From: Candidatus Scalindua japonica
Lineage (GTDB): Bacteria; Planctomycetota; Brocadiia; Brocadiales; Scalinduaceae
Direction of reading: 5' to 3'
Length of the DNA: 64,000 bases
Assembly: GCF_002443295.1 (NCBI RefSeq)
Contig: NZ_BAOS01000003.1
Coordinates: forward strand, 62,001 to 126,000
Part shown: piece by piece, positions 18,644-27,850 of the stretch
Layout of the letters: every line of letters starts with the position of its first letter
Numbering within the stretch: position 1 is the stretch's first letter
Made by a program: the position numbers and the translations under genes
The notes under the pieces: generated by a model
Seen by the model: only the letters and a program-made list of their open reading frames with translations
Database searches by the model: none
Told to the model about the DNA's origin: nothing

Positions 18644-19250
18644 ATGGACCTTCTCCTTATTTATATTAAAAATTAACTCTGAATAAATGAATCCTTACAC
18701 AGAGACATGGAGATTACGGAGAAAACACAATAAAGAGATTAAATGATAAATGTATTTATTCTCCCCACTTCTGGATCTGGCTTGGTCAGGTTGTGTTTGG
18801 GTTTTGTGTTTAATAACTCCCGCCTGGATAAGGCTTCCCAATTTAGGGTAATTTAACAATATTCGGATTAGATAACAACAAAAAATATTATTAACAGTTA
18901 TTTGATAATGGGTGATATGATAATCATAACATAGGAATTTCTCTATTATTTATTCAAATTATCTGTTGAATAAGTGGCGTTGTTGTAATTATTAATTCAT
19001 AATTCCTTTTAGATGTTTGAGTTGCTTTTTTTCAAATACTCTGTATATTTTCAGTTTACATTACTGGATGATTACCATTGGCGTGCATATTTTTTGATAT
19101 TCTGAGAAAAGCGGAGAATTTCGTTTATTAGTGGTTGAAGTACGCCTGGGTCGTAATTTACTCCTGTCAGACAGTTATACCGATACCATAAGAAGTGAAA
19201 ACTAATGGTGCTTGATAATTATTTTGTGATTTTGTTGTGGGAGAAAACTG
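18644..19250. other. intergenic, divergent promoter region
   Basis: About 600 AT-rich bases between the divergent hemerythrin-like and DUF1326 genes. I found no gene, tRNA or clear hairpin with T-run. Promoters for both sides should lie here, but I cannot place them with confidence. Confidence 0.45.
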
Positions 19251-19940
19251 ATGGTTCTAAATAAAAAATATTTATGGATAGGCATCTTTGTTTCATTATT
19301 CCTTTTAAGTTTAAGTGGCAAAGTCTTTGCTGGTACTTCCTGGTCTATTAAGGGTGAGTACTTTGAGGGGTGTACATGTAATCCCGGCTGTCCATGCCTT
19401 TTTGGTAGTGAACCCACGCACAATAGAACATGTAAGATAACCGGTGTATTTAATATTCATACAGGGCACTATGGACAGAATATATTAGATGGTCAGACTG
19501 TAATCGGGATTACCGATTTGACTGCCGGGCCGGATGAGAATTGGATCGTGTTTTATATTAATGGAGACGGATCTACAAGTGTCAGAAACAAGGTATTATT
19601 AGATATCTTTCAACATCATGTCTTTGGTTTTACCAGTGTCCCGTCAGAGAGGACCACTGTAAAGTATCTGCCTGTTCATGTGGAGTCATCTGCGTGGCGT
19701 AAGAAGGCAGTGGTAGAAGATAACCTGATTCTGGATGTGGAATTGTTAAAGGGCACGGGAGATCCTGACAAACCGACACAGATTGTTAATAAGAGCTTCC
19801 CGGTCTGGGCGGATGAGTTTGATACAACACTTAATATGGGAAAGGCCTCTACGCATAGGTACCAGGATGTTGGCCATAAGTGGAATTATGATGGAAGAAG
19901 TGGCTTTTCAACAAACTTTCACTTTGAAGACAATGAATAA
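19251..19940 (+). CDS. secreted DUF1326 protein
   Basis: A 229-aa protein with a Sec signal peptide (LWIGIFVSLFLLSLSGKVFA, cleavage after about residue 27). The mature part starts TSWSIKGEYFEGCTCNPGCP, the diagnostic opening of DUF1326, with the Cys cluster CTCNPGCPCLFG. Members of this family have no agreed function; the Cys cluster suggests metal binding. A ribosome binding site (GGGAG) precedes the ATG. It lies 17 bases before the ammonia-lyase and is probably co-transcribed with it. Confidence 0.75.
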   Translation: MVLNKKYLWIGIFVSLFLLSLSGKVFAGTSWSIKGEYFEGCTCNPGCPCLFGSEPTHNRTCKITGVFNIHTGHYGQNILDGQTVIGITDLTAGPDENWIVFYINGDGSTSVRNKVLLDIFQHHVFGFTSVPSERTTVKYLPVHVESSAWRKKAVVEDNLILDVELLKGTGDPDKPTQIVNKSFPVWADEFDTTLNMGKASTHRYQDVGHKWNYDGRSGFSTNFHFEDNE

Positions 19941-19957
19941 GTATGTATGATTTTGAT

Positions 19958-21493
19958 ATGAAAAATATAATTATCAATGGTGAGGGTCTGACAGTTTCAC
20001 AGGTAGAGAGTGTCGTTAGAGGTAAAGTAAAGATATCTCTTGGTAAAGAAGTGAGAAAAAGAGTGAACTCTGCGCAAAGAATTATCCAGAAAGCTATAGA
20101 TGAAAAAAAGGTGATTTACGGTGTGACAACAGGATTTGGGGCATTGAGTGGGAAGTTAATTTCTAAAGACAACAGAAAACAGTTGCAGAAAAATATTGTT
20201 TTAAGCCATTCTGCCGGTGTGGGTAGTTATTTTGATGAAGAGATTGTCCGTGGTGTAATGCTGCTGAGAATAAATGACTGTGCGAAAGGCCATTCATGTA
20301 TCAGGTTTGAGACACTACAGACATTAGTGGAAATGTTGAATAAAGGGGTACATCCGGTTATTCCTGAAAAGGGTTCTGTAGGGGCGAGTGGCGATTTAGC
20401 GCCATTGGCACATCTGGCATTGGTATTAATTGGAGAAGGTAAGGCTGTTTTTGAAGATAAAGTGCTATCTGGCAGAAAAGCGATGAAGAGTGCGGGAATT
20501 GAGTTGCGCGAGCTTGAGGCTGGTGAAGGGTTGGCGCTGATTAATGGAACTCAGGTGATGACCGGTATTGGGTCAATTGTGGTTGCAGATGCTGTCAAAT
20601 TACTGAAAAGCGCAGAGATAGCTGCGGGAATGAGCCTGGAGGTGTTGCGGGGTTCGAATATAGAATTAAACGAGAGAATTCATAATGTAAGGCCGCATAA
20701 GGGACAGAGAATCAGCGCAGATAATTTAAGAAGAATAACAGAGAATAGTGATATAATCTCCTCCCACGAGGATTGTTCAAGAGTACAGGATGCGTATTCG
20801 ATAAGATGTTGCCCACAAGTACACGGCGCTTCCATAGACACTTTGAACTATGTCAAGAATGTAATAGAGACCGAAATGAATTCTGCAACGGGTAATCCGT
20901 TGATTTTTCATGATACCAATGTGGTGTATAATAACGGTGGTAATTTTCATGGTCAACCTGTCGCTCTGGCAATGGATTTTCTTGCAATTGCACTATCTGA
21001 GATTGCTGACATATCAGAAAGGAGAATAGAGAGACTTGTGAATCCTCTCCTGAGCGGATTACCGGCATTTCTGGTAGATGAACCCGGCCTTAATTCAGGT
21101 TTAATGATAGCACAATATACGGCTGCTTCACTGGTTTCAGAGAATAAGGTCCTGGCACACCCTGCCAGCGTTGATTCCATACCTACATCTGCCAATAAAG
21201 AGGATCATGTAAGTATGGGCACTATTGCGGCAAGGAAGTGTAGACAGGTGCTTTTCAATACAGAAAATGTAATTGCAATTGAATTGTTGTGTGTTGCCCA
21301 GGCTCTTGATCTCTTTACAAATCTCAAAGCCGGCAGCGGAAGCATTTGCGCTTACAGGGAAATAAGAAAACATGTTCCACATCTGAAAGAAGATAGAATT
21401 ATTTCAGATGATATCAAAATAGTGCATAATCTGGTCAGAGATGGAATTATAGTTTCTTCGGTAGAAAAAAAGACCGGTGCGCTAAGTCTTTAG
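19958..21493 (+). CDS. hutH: histidine ammonia-lyase (HAL/PAL family)
   Basis: This enzyme removes ammonia from L-histidine to give urocanate, using the MIO cofactor formed from an Ala-Ser-Gly triplet. The triplet is present in GSVGASGDLAPLAH (near residue 142). YGVTTGFGALSG near the start and NGTQVMTG, HGASIDTLNYV, HGQPVALAMDF later are standard family blocks. The full length of about 511 aa matches HAL. I prefer the ATG at 19958 (MKNIIINGEGLT); an ATG five codons upstream is possible, and neither has a good ribosome binding site. The rest of the hut pathway is absent nearby, so a role other than histidine breakdown, or an aromatic amino acid as substrate, cannot be excluded. Confidence 0.88.
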   Translation: MKNIIINGEGLTVSQVESVVRGKVKISLGKEVRKRVNSAQRIIQKAIDEKKVIYGVTTGFGALSGKLISKDNRKQLQKNIVLSHSAGVGSYFDEEIVRGVMLLRINDCAKGHSCIRFETLQTLVEMLNKGVHPVIPEKGSVGASGDLAPLAHLALVLIGEGKAVFEDKVLSGRKAMKSAGIELRELEAGEGLALINGTQVMTGIGSIVVADAVKLLKSAEIAAGMSLEVLRGSNIELNERIHNVRPHKGQRISADNLRRITENSDIISSHEDCSRVQDAYSIRCCPQVHGASIDTLNYVKNVIETEMNSATGNPLIFHDTNVVYNNGGNFHGQPVALAMDFLAIALSEIADISERRIERLVNPLLSGLPAFLVDEPGLNSGLMIAQYTAASLVSENKVLAHPASVDSIPTSANKEDHVSMGTIAARKCRQVLFNTENVIAIELLCVAQALDLFTNLKAGSGSICAYREIRKHVPHLKEDRIISDDIKIVHNLVRDGIIVSSVEKKTGALSL

Positions 21494-21959
21494 ACTGACA
21501 ATTTCCTGTCTGTCGTAGGTAATATCATTAAATTAACGGTAGATATCGAGTGCTGTGTATCGTTCCTGTCCCATAAATAGCAGGAGGGATTGATGATCCA
21601 GATTTAAGGAGTGACACGGTTGCTGCACTCCTTAAAGAAAAATGTTTCATAATAAACCAAACAATCTTATAATGTATCTTCTATTTTTCTATAAATATGA
21701 TCCACCTCTCTTGCTGTCAGGGATCCAGAAATTGGAATCCTCTTGACAGACTCTTGGTCTCTTTTGTCCAGGGAAGAGAGGTTTTCCCCCTGTATCTTTG
21801 TATTAAATCAGGGATAGAGTAATTATCTTTATTTTTGAAACCGCACTGACAGAACTCATCTTTGGCGGGGTGAAGCCCGTACAATCGGAATAGGCGGGCG
21901 GACAAAGACAAGAAGTTGGCAGCTTTAGAAGTTGACTTCTTGAATGAAAGGAGTTGTTA
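21494..21959. other. intergenic with a possible structured leader
   Basis: No gene is supported. Bases about 21855-21920 could fold into a GC-rich stem (TCTTTGGCGGGG region pairing with GGCGGGCGGACAAAGA in part) upstream of the secreted protein at 21960, but I recognise no known riboswitch class. Confidence 0.35.
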
Positions 21960-22472
21960 ATGAAAGTAATAATAAAAGTCAAAATAGTTTTGGCTCTCTC
22001 TGTTTTTTTTGCCTGCATTCATGGCTTTGTTTTGACTGATATTCATGCGCAGCACACAGATGTTTTCAATCTTTACCAGGACAAGGGGCCAAATAATCAA
22101 AATAATGATGACACGACAAAAGATGTTAAACCTGGTGCTCCTGAAGCGGAATGGATTGAAGTAGAAAATCATATTAAGTACAAAGTATCAGTTGATAAGA
22201 GTAAATACGAGGCAAAGGACCTTACTATGGCCGATATAGAACTGTGGGAAATTGTTGATAAGACACCGTTTGAATGGCATCAGGTCGATTTTTATCTGGA
22301 AGGTGATATAGAGGAGGTTCATACGAGGACATTTGGTAAACAGGAATGTATTCGCAAGCGAAAGGGAAGTCTGTTCTGGCTTAAGGATGGAAAGAAATGC
22401 GTGTATTGGACACCATGGTCTACATGGGATTGCAGGTCTGGAGAAGAAAAGGAAGGTGCTGTTTATCCCTGA
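21960..22472 (+). CDS. secreted protein of unknown function
   Basis: A 170-aa product with an N-terminal hydrophobic signal (VLALSVFFACIHGFVLTDIHA, cleavage near HAQ). The mature part begins with an Asn/Asp-rich linker and then a Trp-rich region with four late Cys (QECIRKR, KKCVYW, TWDCRSG). I do not recognise the family. Start chosen at ATG 21960, six bases after AAAGGAG. It probably acts outside the cytoplasmic membrane; in an anammox cell that could mean the anammoxosome lumen. It ends at a strong bidirectional terminator. Confidence 0.55.
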   Translation: MKVIIKVKIVLALSVFFACIHGFVLTDIHAQHTDVFNLYQDKGPNNQNNDDTTKDVKPGAPEAEWIEVENHIKYKVSVDKSKYEAKDLTMADIELWEIVDKTPFEWHQVDFYLEGDIEEVHTRTFGKQECIRKRKGSLFWLKDGKKCVYWTPWSTWDCRSGEEKEGAVYP

Positions 22473-22612
22473 TTATTAGGTATGGGCATCAATTTATCTT
22501 TTTTCATGATAAAGCTCGTCACGCAATAACCCTTGAAGGGTTGTGTAAGCGATAATTTTGAATATAACTACATTTAAGAGCGATTCTGTTTCACAAATTT
22601 TCTTGTTTTAAA

Positions 22613-22642
22613 TGGAAAACCTGATGAAAATCAGGTTTTCCA
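22613..22642. terminator. bidirectional terminator hairpin
   Basis: TGGAAAACCTGAT (22613-22625) and ATCAGGTTTTCCA (22630-22642) form a perfect 13-bp stem closed by the tetraloop GAAA. It lies between two converging genes, the secreted protein on the plus strand and the histone-fold protein on the minus strand, and can serve both. Confidence 0.7.
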
Positions 22643-22684
22643 CTCATATTTATTTGTTGGACACTTCATTTGAGCTGTGAAGAC

Positions 22685-22885
22685 TCAGGTAAAATCTCTA
22701 TCCATCACGGTCTTACGCCTGTCCGCCTTTGCATTCTCAACTGCCTGATCACATAAATTACGAATAGTATCGGACAATGCCGGAGCAACGTTGGCGGAAG
22801 TGCTCAGTCCTGATGAAGAACGGATATACTTCTTTAGTTTGGATGTAACTATCAGCACTTCTTTATCACTGTTAGAATCACTCAT
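22685..22885 (-). CDS. bacterial histone-fold protein
   Basis: A 66-aa protein that reads as a minimal histone fold: helix VLIVTSKLKKYIRSSS, loop, long helix TSANVAPALSDTIRNLCDQA, then AKADRRKTVMDRDF, where RRKTV and the closing D-x-D-F match the DNA-contacting second loop of archaeal and bacterial histones (compare the Bdellovibrio and Leptospira type). It has no tails, like those proteins. AAAAGGAGT stands before the start. It probably binds or bends DNA as a dimer; in this organism the effect on nucleoid structure is unknown. Confidence 0.7.
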   Translation of the reverse strand: MSDSNSDKEVLIVTSKLKKYIRSSSGLSTSANVAPALSDTIRNLCDQAVENAKADRRKTVMDRDFT

Positions 22886-22996
22886 TTATGTAAACTCCTT
22901 TTGTTTGAATTATTTTGTGATTTTAGAAAAATACCATTGCATAACGGTTGGTTTTATACCATTGACTTCTTAATAATAGAACAATTTTTTTTGGAC

Positions 22997-23332
22997 TCAC
23001 GCGTAGGAAATCTTTGTTATAGGATAGTTGACACTTGTGCCACTCCTGTCTTTCGCCTGTATATGTGTCCACGGCTCACAGCCATCTGTCATTCGTACGA
23101 AGTGGAAAGGTAGTGGTTGTCTCTGCTTTGGTCCACCACTTGGATTAATGGCAATATTTATTGTTAAAATCTTTTCGTTGACTGCATGGTCTTCATCCTG
23201 TTCTGCTATTACCTCGTCATCAAAGGAATCAACCATCACAATACCATCCACTCTCAGAAATTTTGTTTTTGCTCTTAAATCCCATTCAGCTTTTGTTACC
23301 TTGATCTTCATAGTTTCCATATGGTTAGCCAT
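22997..23332 (-). CDS. protein of unknown function
   Basis: A roughly 111-aa product ending VNYPITKISYA. The start is unclear: ATG at 23332 (MANHMETMKIKV) directly follows AGGGG, so ATG at 23320 (METMKIKVTKAEWDL), about 12 bases from it, may be used. The longer open frame reaching 23449 adds an AT-rich, hydrophobic stretch that looks like translated promoter DNA. The body is acidic with GGPKQRQPLPFHF in the middle; I do not recognise the family. It may form an operon with the histone-fold gene that follows on the same strand. Confidence 0.5.
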   Translation of the reverse strand: MANHMETMKIKVTKAEWDLRAKTKFLRVDGIVMVDSFDDEVIAEQDEDHAVNEKILTINIAINPSGGPKQRQPLPFHFVRMTDGCEPWTHIQAKDRSGTSVNYPITKISYA

Positions 23333-23688
23333 CCCCTTTATTTTATTAAAATAATTTGAATAAATTGCACTTATGGAATTAATAGCGAAACTAAAGATTT
23401 GCAATATTAATTGCTTCAAGTACCTTAGCAAATACCTATGGAATTGCAAGTCTAAAACATGTAGTATTCGGTTGTGTATTTGTATACTTCTCTTTTGTCA
23501 TACCTGAATGTTATAAGTGGAAAATTGACAGGAATGACAACATTGGAGCAAAATAAATTATACAAATATATAACCGGGAACTATTAAGAAAATTGGTGAC
23601 TTTAATAAATTTCTCTATAAAATAAAGTATTAGCATAAAGTATTAGCGAAACTATAATTCTCATCAGACTGAAATGGAGGAGCGTGAG

Positions 23689-24825
23689 ATGTATGTTACT
23701 GGAATTGGGAGAACAAAGTTTGGGACTCTTACAGAGTCCATGCCGGAACTGATTTATCAGGCAATGTATAATGCCATTAATGATAGTCCGATTCCAATTG
23801 AAGAGATAGGTGCGGTTTACGTCAGTAATTTCATTGGAGGTCCTTCTGAGAAACAGTTGCATTTGAACTCAGTCGTTTCCAGTCTTCTTCCGGAACTTAG
23901 ATTGCCGATTATACGTGTTGAAACGGCGTGTGCTTCCGGAAGCAGCGCTCTCTATCAGGGGATAATAGCTTTATCACGATTTGAAAACATTCTGATAGTA
24001 GGTGTTGAAAAAATGACTGGTTCCACATCTGCCGAAAGTTCTCAGAACCTTGGAATGGCGGGGGACCGGACAGCTGACCAGATGCAGGGTTTGATTTTTC
24101 CAGCGCATTATGCACTGGTTGCCCAACAACACATGAAGAAATACGGCACTACCCATGAAGACCTGGAGTTAGTCGCGTTTAAAAATCACAATAATTCCAG
24201 ATTAAACCCCTTAGCTCATTTCAATCATAAAGATGTAACTCTCGAAATGATAAAGAACGCCCCTGTGATAGCCTCTCCTTTGAACCTGTTTGACTGTTCG
24301 CCTATTTCAGATGGAGCTGCAGCCGTTGTAATTTCAAAAAACAGCAATAGTGACAGGGATGTGAAAGTGACAGGTTCCGCTCTGGCAACAGATCATATCT
24401 CTCTGTCGCACCGAAAAGAACATACATCTCTTGAAGCTGCTAAGGTGGCCAGCACTCAGGCATACGAGCTGGCGGGAATTACTCCGAAAGACCTTGATAT
24501 TGTGGAAGTGCATGACTGTTTCACGATCAATGAGCTTGTCGCTATGGAGGACCTGGGAATATGTAATCCGGGAGAGAGTAAAAATTGGATCCGGGAGGGG
24601 AGGACATCGATCAAAGGCGATGTTCCAATAAATACCGACGGAGGCTTAAAGGCAGACGGGCACCCAATAGGGGCAACAGGGCTTGCCCAGGTATTTGAAG
24701 TTACAACTCAGTTAAGAGGTGAAGCTGGAGAACGTCAGGTAGATGGGGCTGAGATCGGCCTTACACACAACATCGGCGGTGTTGGTGGAACGGCCGTAGT
24801 ACATATTCTTGAAAGGAGGGGTTGA
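23689..24825 (+). CDS. thiolase (SCPx/archaeal acetyl-CoA acetyltransferase type)
   Basis: A 378-aa thiolase, expected to condense or cleave acyl-CoA. The nucleophilic Cys is in VETACASGSSAL (about C81), and GHPIGATG near the C-terminus gives the catalytic His. The last block reads THNIGGVGGTAVV, with Asn where classical thiolases have Cys; this is usual in the SCPx/archaeal branch that works with DUF35 zinc-ribbon partners. The start at 23689 has GGAGG seven bases upstream. It is followed five bases later by a gene whose N-terminus is such a DUF35 domain, which supports a complex. Confidence 0.85.
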   Translation: MYVTGIGRTKFGTLTESMPELIYQAMYNAINDSPIPIEEIGAVYVSNFIGGPSEKQLHLNSVVSSLLPELRLPIIRVETACASGSSALYQGIIALSRFENILIVGVEKMTGSTSAESSQNLGMAGDRTADQMQGLIFPAHYALVAQQHMKKYGTTHEDLELVAFKNHNNSRLNPLAHFNHKDVTLEMIKNAPVIASPLNLFDCSPISDGAAAVVISKNSNSDRDVKVTGSALATDHISLSHRKEHTSLEAAKVASTQAYELAGITPKDLDIVEVHDCFTINELVAMEDLGICNPGESKNWIREGRTSIKGDVPINTDGGLKADGHPIGATGLAQVFEVTTQLRGEAGERQVDGAEIGLTHNIGGVGGTAVVHILERRG

Positions 24826-24829
24826 CAGC

Positions 24830-25936
24830 ATGGTATACGAGTGTGAAGATTGTCATAAACAATGGTACTATAATGTAAAGAAGTGTATCTTCTGCCAGGG
24901 GGACGTTACGGAACTGGCACCGGCGAAGAGCACTGTCAGAGGATTTACGAAAATAGAGATCCCCTCACCCGGGCATACAAGAGTTCCTTATTGTGATCTT
25001 CTGCTGGAGGACGAATATGGGAATTTTGAAATACGAAAGTCTTTTGCAGATCATGAACTGGGAGATATTCTGGCGGCCGAGCCGAAAGAGGCTAAAAAGG
25101 TAGCTAAAGAGAGAACGGTTGGAATAGTAGGTGCGGGGACTATGGGTGGCGGTATCGCTCAGATTTGTGCTCAAACAGGATATCATGTTCTCATGATTGA
25201 CAGACACATAGAGACGTCAAAGAAAGCTCTGGTAAAAATCGATAAGGCTCTTTCCAAAACAACAAAGGACGAAGTGAAACATGAGATTATGGGTAGGATT
25301 AAAGCTACTGCAAATCTGTTTGAAATGGAGCATTCGGATCTTGTCATAGAGGTCTTGACAGAGGATATGGAGCTTAAGAAAGAGGTTTTCAGGGAGCTCG
25401 ACAATGAGTGTTCCAAAGATACAATCTTTGCGACCAATACATCATCGCTTTCAGTAACTGGGTTATCTGAGGTGCTTGAAGATCCCGGCAGGCTTGTTGG
25501 CCTTCATTTCTTCAATCCGGTTCCGAGAATGAAACTTGTTGAGATTATAAAGTCAAAAAACACATCTGATGAAGCAGTAGAATATGCTAAGGAGGTTGCG
25601 TTCGAACTGGATAAAACACCGGTGATTACGGGTGATGCGCCTGGTTTCATAGTAAATCGTCTTCTTCTGGTATTTCTGAATGAAGCGATGGATAAATTTG
25701 CTGATGGCACTTCAACTGCGGAGGACATTGATAAAGCGGTAACACTGGGACTTAATCATCCTATGGGGCCGTTAGCGTTATCAGACTTAATTGGTCTTGA
25801 TGTCTGCAAAGCGATTCTGGATGTGTTGTACAAGGGCTACAAAGACCATAAATACAAACCATGTAAAACACTCTGCGAGATGGTTGAAAAAGGCAATCTT
25901 GGAAGAAAGACTGGGGTTGGATTTTATAAGTATTGA
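24830..25936 (+). CDS. fusion of DUF35 zinc-ribbon/OB domain and 3-hydroxyacyl-CoA dehydrogenase
   Basis: A 368-aa two-part protein. Residues 1 to about 85 are a DUF35 unit: zinc ribbon C-x2-C (ECEDC) and C-x2-C (KCIFC) followed by an OB-like segment. From about residue 95 there is a complete 3-hydroxybutyryl-CoA dehydrogenase: Rossmann motif GIVGAGTMGGGIAQICAQTG, catalytic block GLHFFNPVPRMKLVEII (His), PGFIVNRLL and NHPMGPLALSDLIGLD. The enzyme reduces or oxidises 3-oxoacyl/3-hydroxyacyl-CoA with NAD(P). The start at 24830 follows AGGAGGGG; it does not overlap the thiolase gene. DUF35 domains normally dock on thiolases, so this fusion would tether the dehydrogenase to the thiolase upstream. 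Confidence 0.85.
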   Translation: MVYECEDCHKQWYYNVKKCIFCQGDVTELAPAKSTVRGFTKIEIPSPGHTRVPYCDLLLEDEYGNFEIRKSFADHELGDILAAEPKEAKKVAKERTVGIVGAGTMGGGIAQICAQTGYHVLMIDRHIETSKKALVKIDKALSKTTKDEVKHEIMGRIKATANLFEMEHSDLVIEVLTEDMELKKEVFRELDNECSKDTIFATNTSSLSVTGLSEVLEDPGRLVGLHFFNPVPRMKLVEIIKSKNTSDEAVEYAKEVAFELDKTPVITGDAPGFIVNRLLLVFLNEAMDKFADGTSTAEDIDKAVTLGLNHPMGPLALSDLIGLDVCKAILDVLYKGYKDHKYKPCKTLCEMVEKGNLGRKTGVGFYKY

Positions 25937-26120
25937 TATAACGCGGGGGCACGCTGTTGTGTCCCCTTTTTTATACTGTTAAGGTTAAATTAATATGATT
26001 GAGTCAGCAAAGTATGGGTCGGTTTGGTGCTACCCACCGGTTATTGAACACAAATAAAGGAATTTGGCTGGCAATGCCCACCATGTTTACTTATTACGTC
26101 TCTTGAAGGGAAGATAAAAC

Positions 26121-27482
26121 ATGAATGATAACAAAAAACTTGTTGAAGAACTTGCGGGTAAAATCAAAACCGGTGAGGTCCAGCCATGGAAGACGGAATC
26201 AGTTCTGCTGGAAGAATACAGGGTCAATACTCCGGATCACTTTCAAATTGCGGCACTGAGCAGAAGGAAGTGCATAGAGGAACTGACCGGACAGAAGTTT
26301 AACTATCTGGAACTACCTGATAAACCCTATTTGATGCAATGGTGCTGTCCGAATGATAACTCTATCTGGCAACTGGAAGCGAGGGATGCGGATACTACCT
26401 GTACTCAGTGTGGATCTGATCTGGCGCCTTATGGGGCTGAATCAGAAAGATATCTGCCTCTGGTCAACAATTATATTGGTGGTAGAGAAGAGTACTACTC
26501 ATCTGCAGGTCAGATAAAGGTCCGTGGTGATATTGACAAAATTTTTACAAATATTTTAGCTTATGGCCCGGGATTCGGCTCTATTGGAATAAGCGTAGGT
26601 TGCTTCCGTATTAATAAACTGGGGGGGGCTGAGGTGAAAATAGGTAAATGGGCTGGAGCTGCGCGTAATTTAGGATATATCTTTGCCAGTGAAGAAGAAC
26701 GCGATAAGGCGGTTTCAGTTGTAAAGACATCTCTGCCTTCTTTAAGAAAGGAGATGGAGGAAAAATACCTGTCGGAATTCAGAGGAGAAATTTATGAGGT
26801 TGAGTTTGTAAGAAGACAGCATCACGGGCAGTATTTTATCTATATCTGTTTTTATACCAGGTTTGAAAATGCTCGTGGACATGGCGATACTTCCAGGGCC
26901 GTAGGTTTTGCCAGAGGCCGTTTGGATGATGAATTTAATTCTCAGGGAATTGCATACATACAGAGTCTGATTGCAATGGGTTTTGATGGCGATCTTAAGC
27001 CGTCTTCCAGGAACCGGCGTGGACGTTATGTATCCGCGCAGGTTAAAGTATCCATACCTGCTTATGAGAAAATGAGTAAGGCTGGTATTGATAAATTAAT
27101 GTCATACATGGAAATTGATCGTCAGGGTGTCATGCAGGAACAGGGTTATTTTCTCTATTCCGGAATGGGAGGGGAAATTATCCCGGCACTCTACCGTGGA
27201 ACAAAAGTCAACCCGCGCCCGTACAATGTCTCCTGTACCGAAAACGTTTACGTTGAGATTAATGGCGATGAACTGATTTTTGGTGTAGAATTGCCTAATC
27301 TTGAGGTTGGCGCCACTTCAAACAGAGAAGGACCGATCTGTCCGACTGCCAGGGAAGTTCTCAAGGTTATGGGAATAGGGACGTCTAAGGAGTTTGCGGC
27401 GGCAGCAGCCGCGATAACGCTGGCGGGAGAATTCAACTTTACACTACTTCACCTGCGTGGTGAGATGTATGCCGGTAAATAA
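26121..27482 (+). CDS. HMG-CoA-reductase-like protein with zinc ribbon, diverged
   Basis: A 453-aa protein. Its C-terminal 70 residues (ELPNLEVGATSNREGPICPT, AREVLKVMGIG, AAAAITLAGEFNFT) follow the closing block of HMG-CoA reductases, in which xxLEVGTVGGGTxLPTxxxxLxxxG is followed by AxxLAGELSLL. GRYVSAQVKVSIP may match the strand GKSVVAEAxIP of the same family. However, the catalytic Lys (KNL) and the C-terminal catalytic His (GHL) do not appear; GEM stands in the latter place. Near residues 74-97 there is a zinc ribbon (CCP, CTQC). It is probably an acyl-CoA-related enzyme or partner of the thiolase/dehydrogenase pair, lying 185 bases downstream. Activity cannot be assigned. Confidence 0.5.
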   Translation: MNDNKKLVEELAGKIKTGEVQPWKTESVLLEEYRVNTPDHFQIAALSRRKCIEELTGQKFNYLELPDKPYLMQWCCPNDNSIWQLEARDADTTCTQCGSDLAPYGAESERYLPLVNNYIGGREEYYSSAGQIKVRGDIDKIFTNILAYGPGFGSIGISVGCFRINKLGGAEVKIGKWAGAARNLGYIFASEEERDKAVSVVKTSLPSLRKEMEEKYLSEFRGEIYEVEFVRRQHHGQYFIYICFYTRFENARGHGDTSRAVGFARGRLDDEFNSQGIAYIQSLIAMGFDGDLKPSSRNRRGRYVSAQVKVSIPAYEKMSKAGIDKLMSYMEIDRQGVMQEQGYFLYSGMGGEIIPALYRGTKVNPRPYNVSCTENVYVEINGDELIFGVELPNLEVGATSNREGPICPTAREVLKVMGIGTSKEFAAAAAAITLAGEFNFTLLHLRGEMYAGK

Positions 27483-27850
27483 TAAACAGCTACTACATGC
27501 TTTTCTTTATTTTATCATCTTCAAAATGTTTTATATAAAAACCGTTACCTCTTGTTAATAAACAGTCCCATTGTTTAACTGCGAACTAAATATTTTATGA
27601 TTGATAATGATGTGTTTGCGACAACAAAAATTATAACCTATATGTAACAAATGCCATAATGGCAGCAAAAAAAATAATTTATGGCCTTGTTTGTCAATGT
27701 GGCAGATTGAACATTACCTGTCAAAATATGTAAGCAGTTTCTATTAAATGGCTTCCGTTGTATTTATTTTGAAAAACCATATAATAAATATTGGCATTTT
27801 GTTTGCGTATGTTTACGTAATACGTAAATTATAAAAATGTTAAATATCTT
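27483..27850. other. intergenic upstream of the receiver-groESL genes
   Basis: An AT-rich region of about 370 bases without genes. It has a small palindrome TGCCATAATGGCA at 27652-27664, which could belong to a transcript end for the upstream gene, and a 17-bp palindrome at 27812-27828 listed separately. I did not find the CIRCE element common before groESL. Confidence 0.5.
27812..27828. promoter_or_regulatory. candidate operator palindrome
   Basis: TTTACGTA-A-TACGTAAA is a perfect 8+1+8 palindrome ending 22 bases before the start codon of the receiver-domain gene. A repressor bound here would block transcription or the ribosome site. The binding protein is unknown. Confidence 0.5.

Noticed and set aside
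21855-21925. Known riboswitch before the secreted protein gene
   Set aside because: A GC-rich fold is possible but no class-specific conserved core could be recognised.
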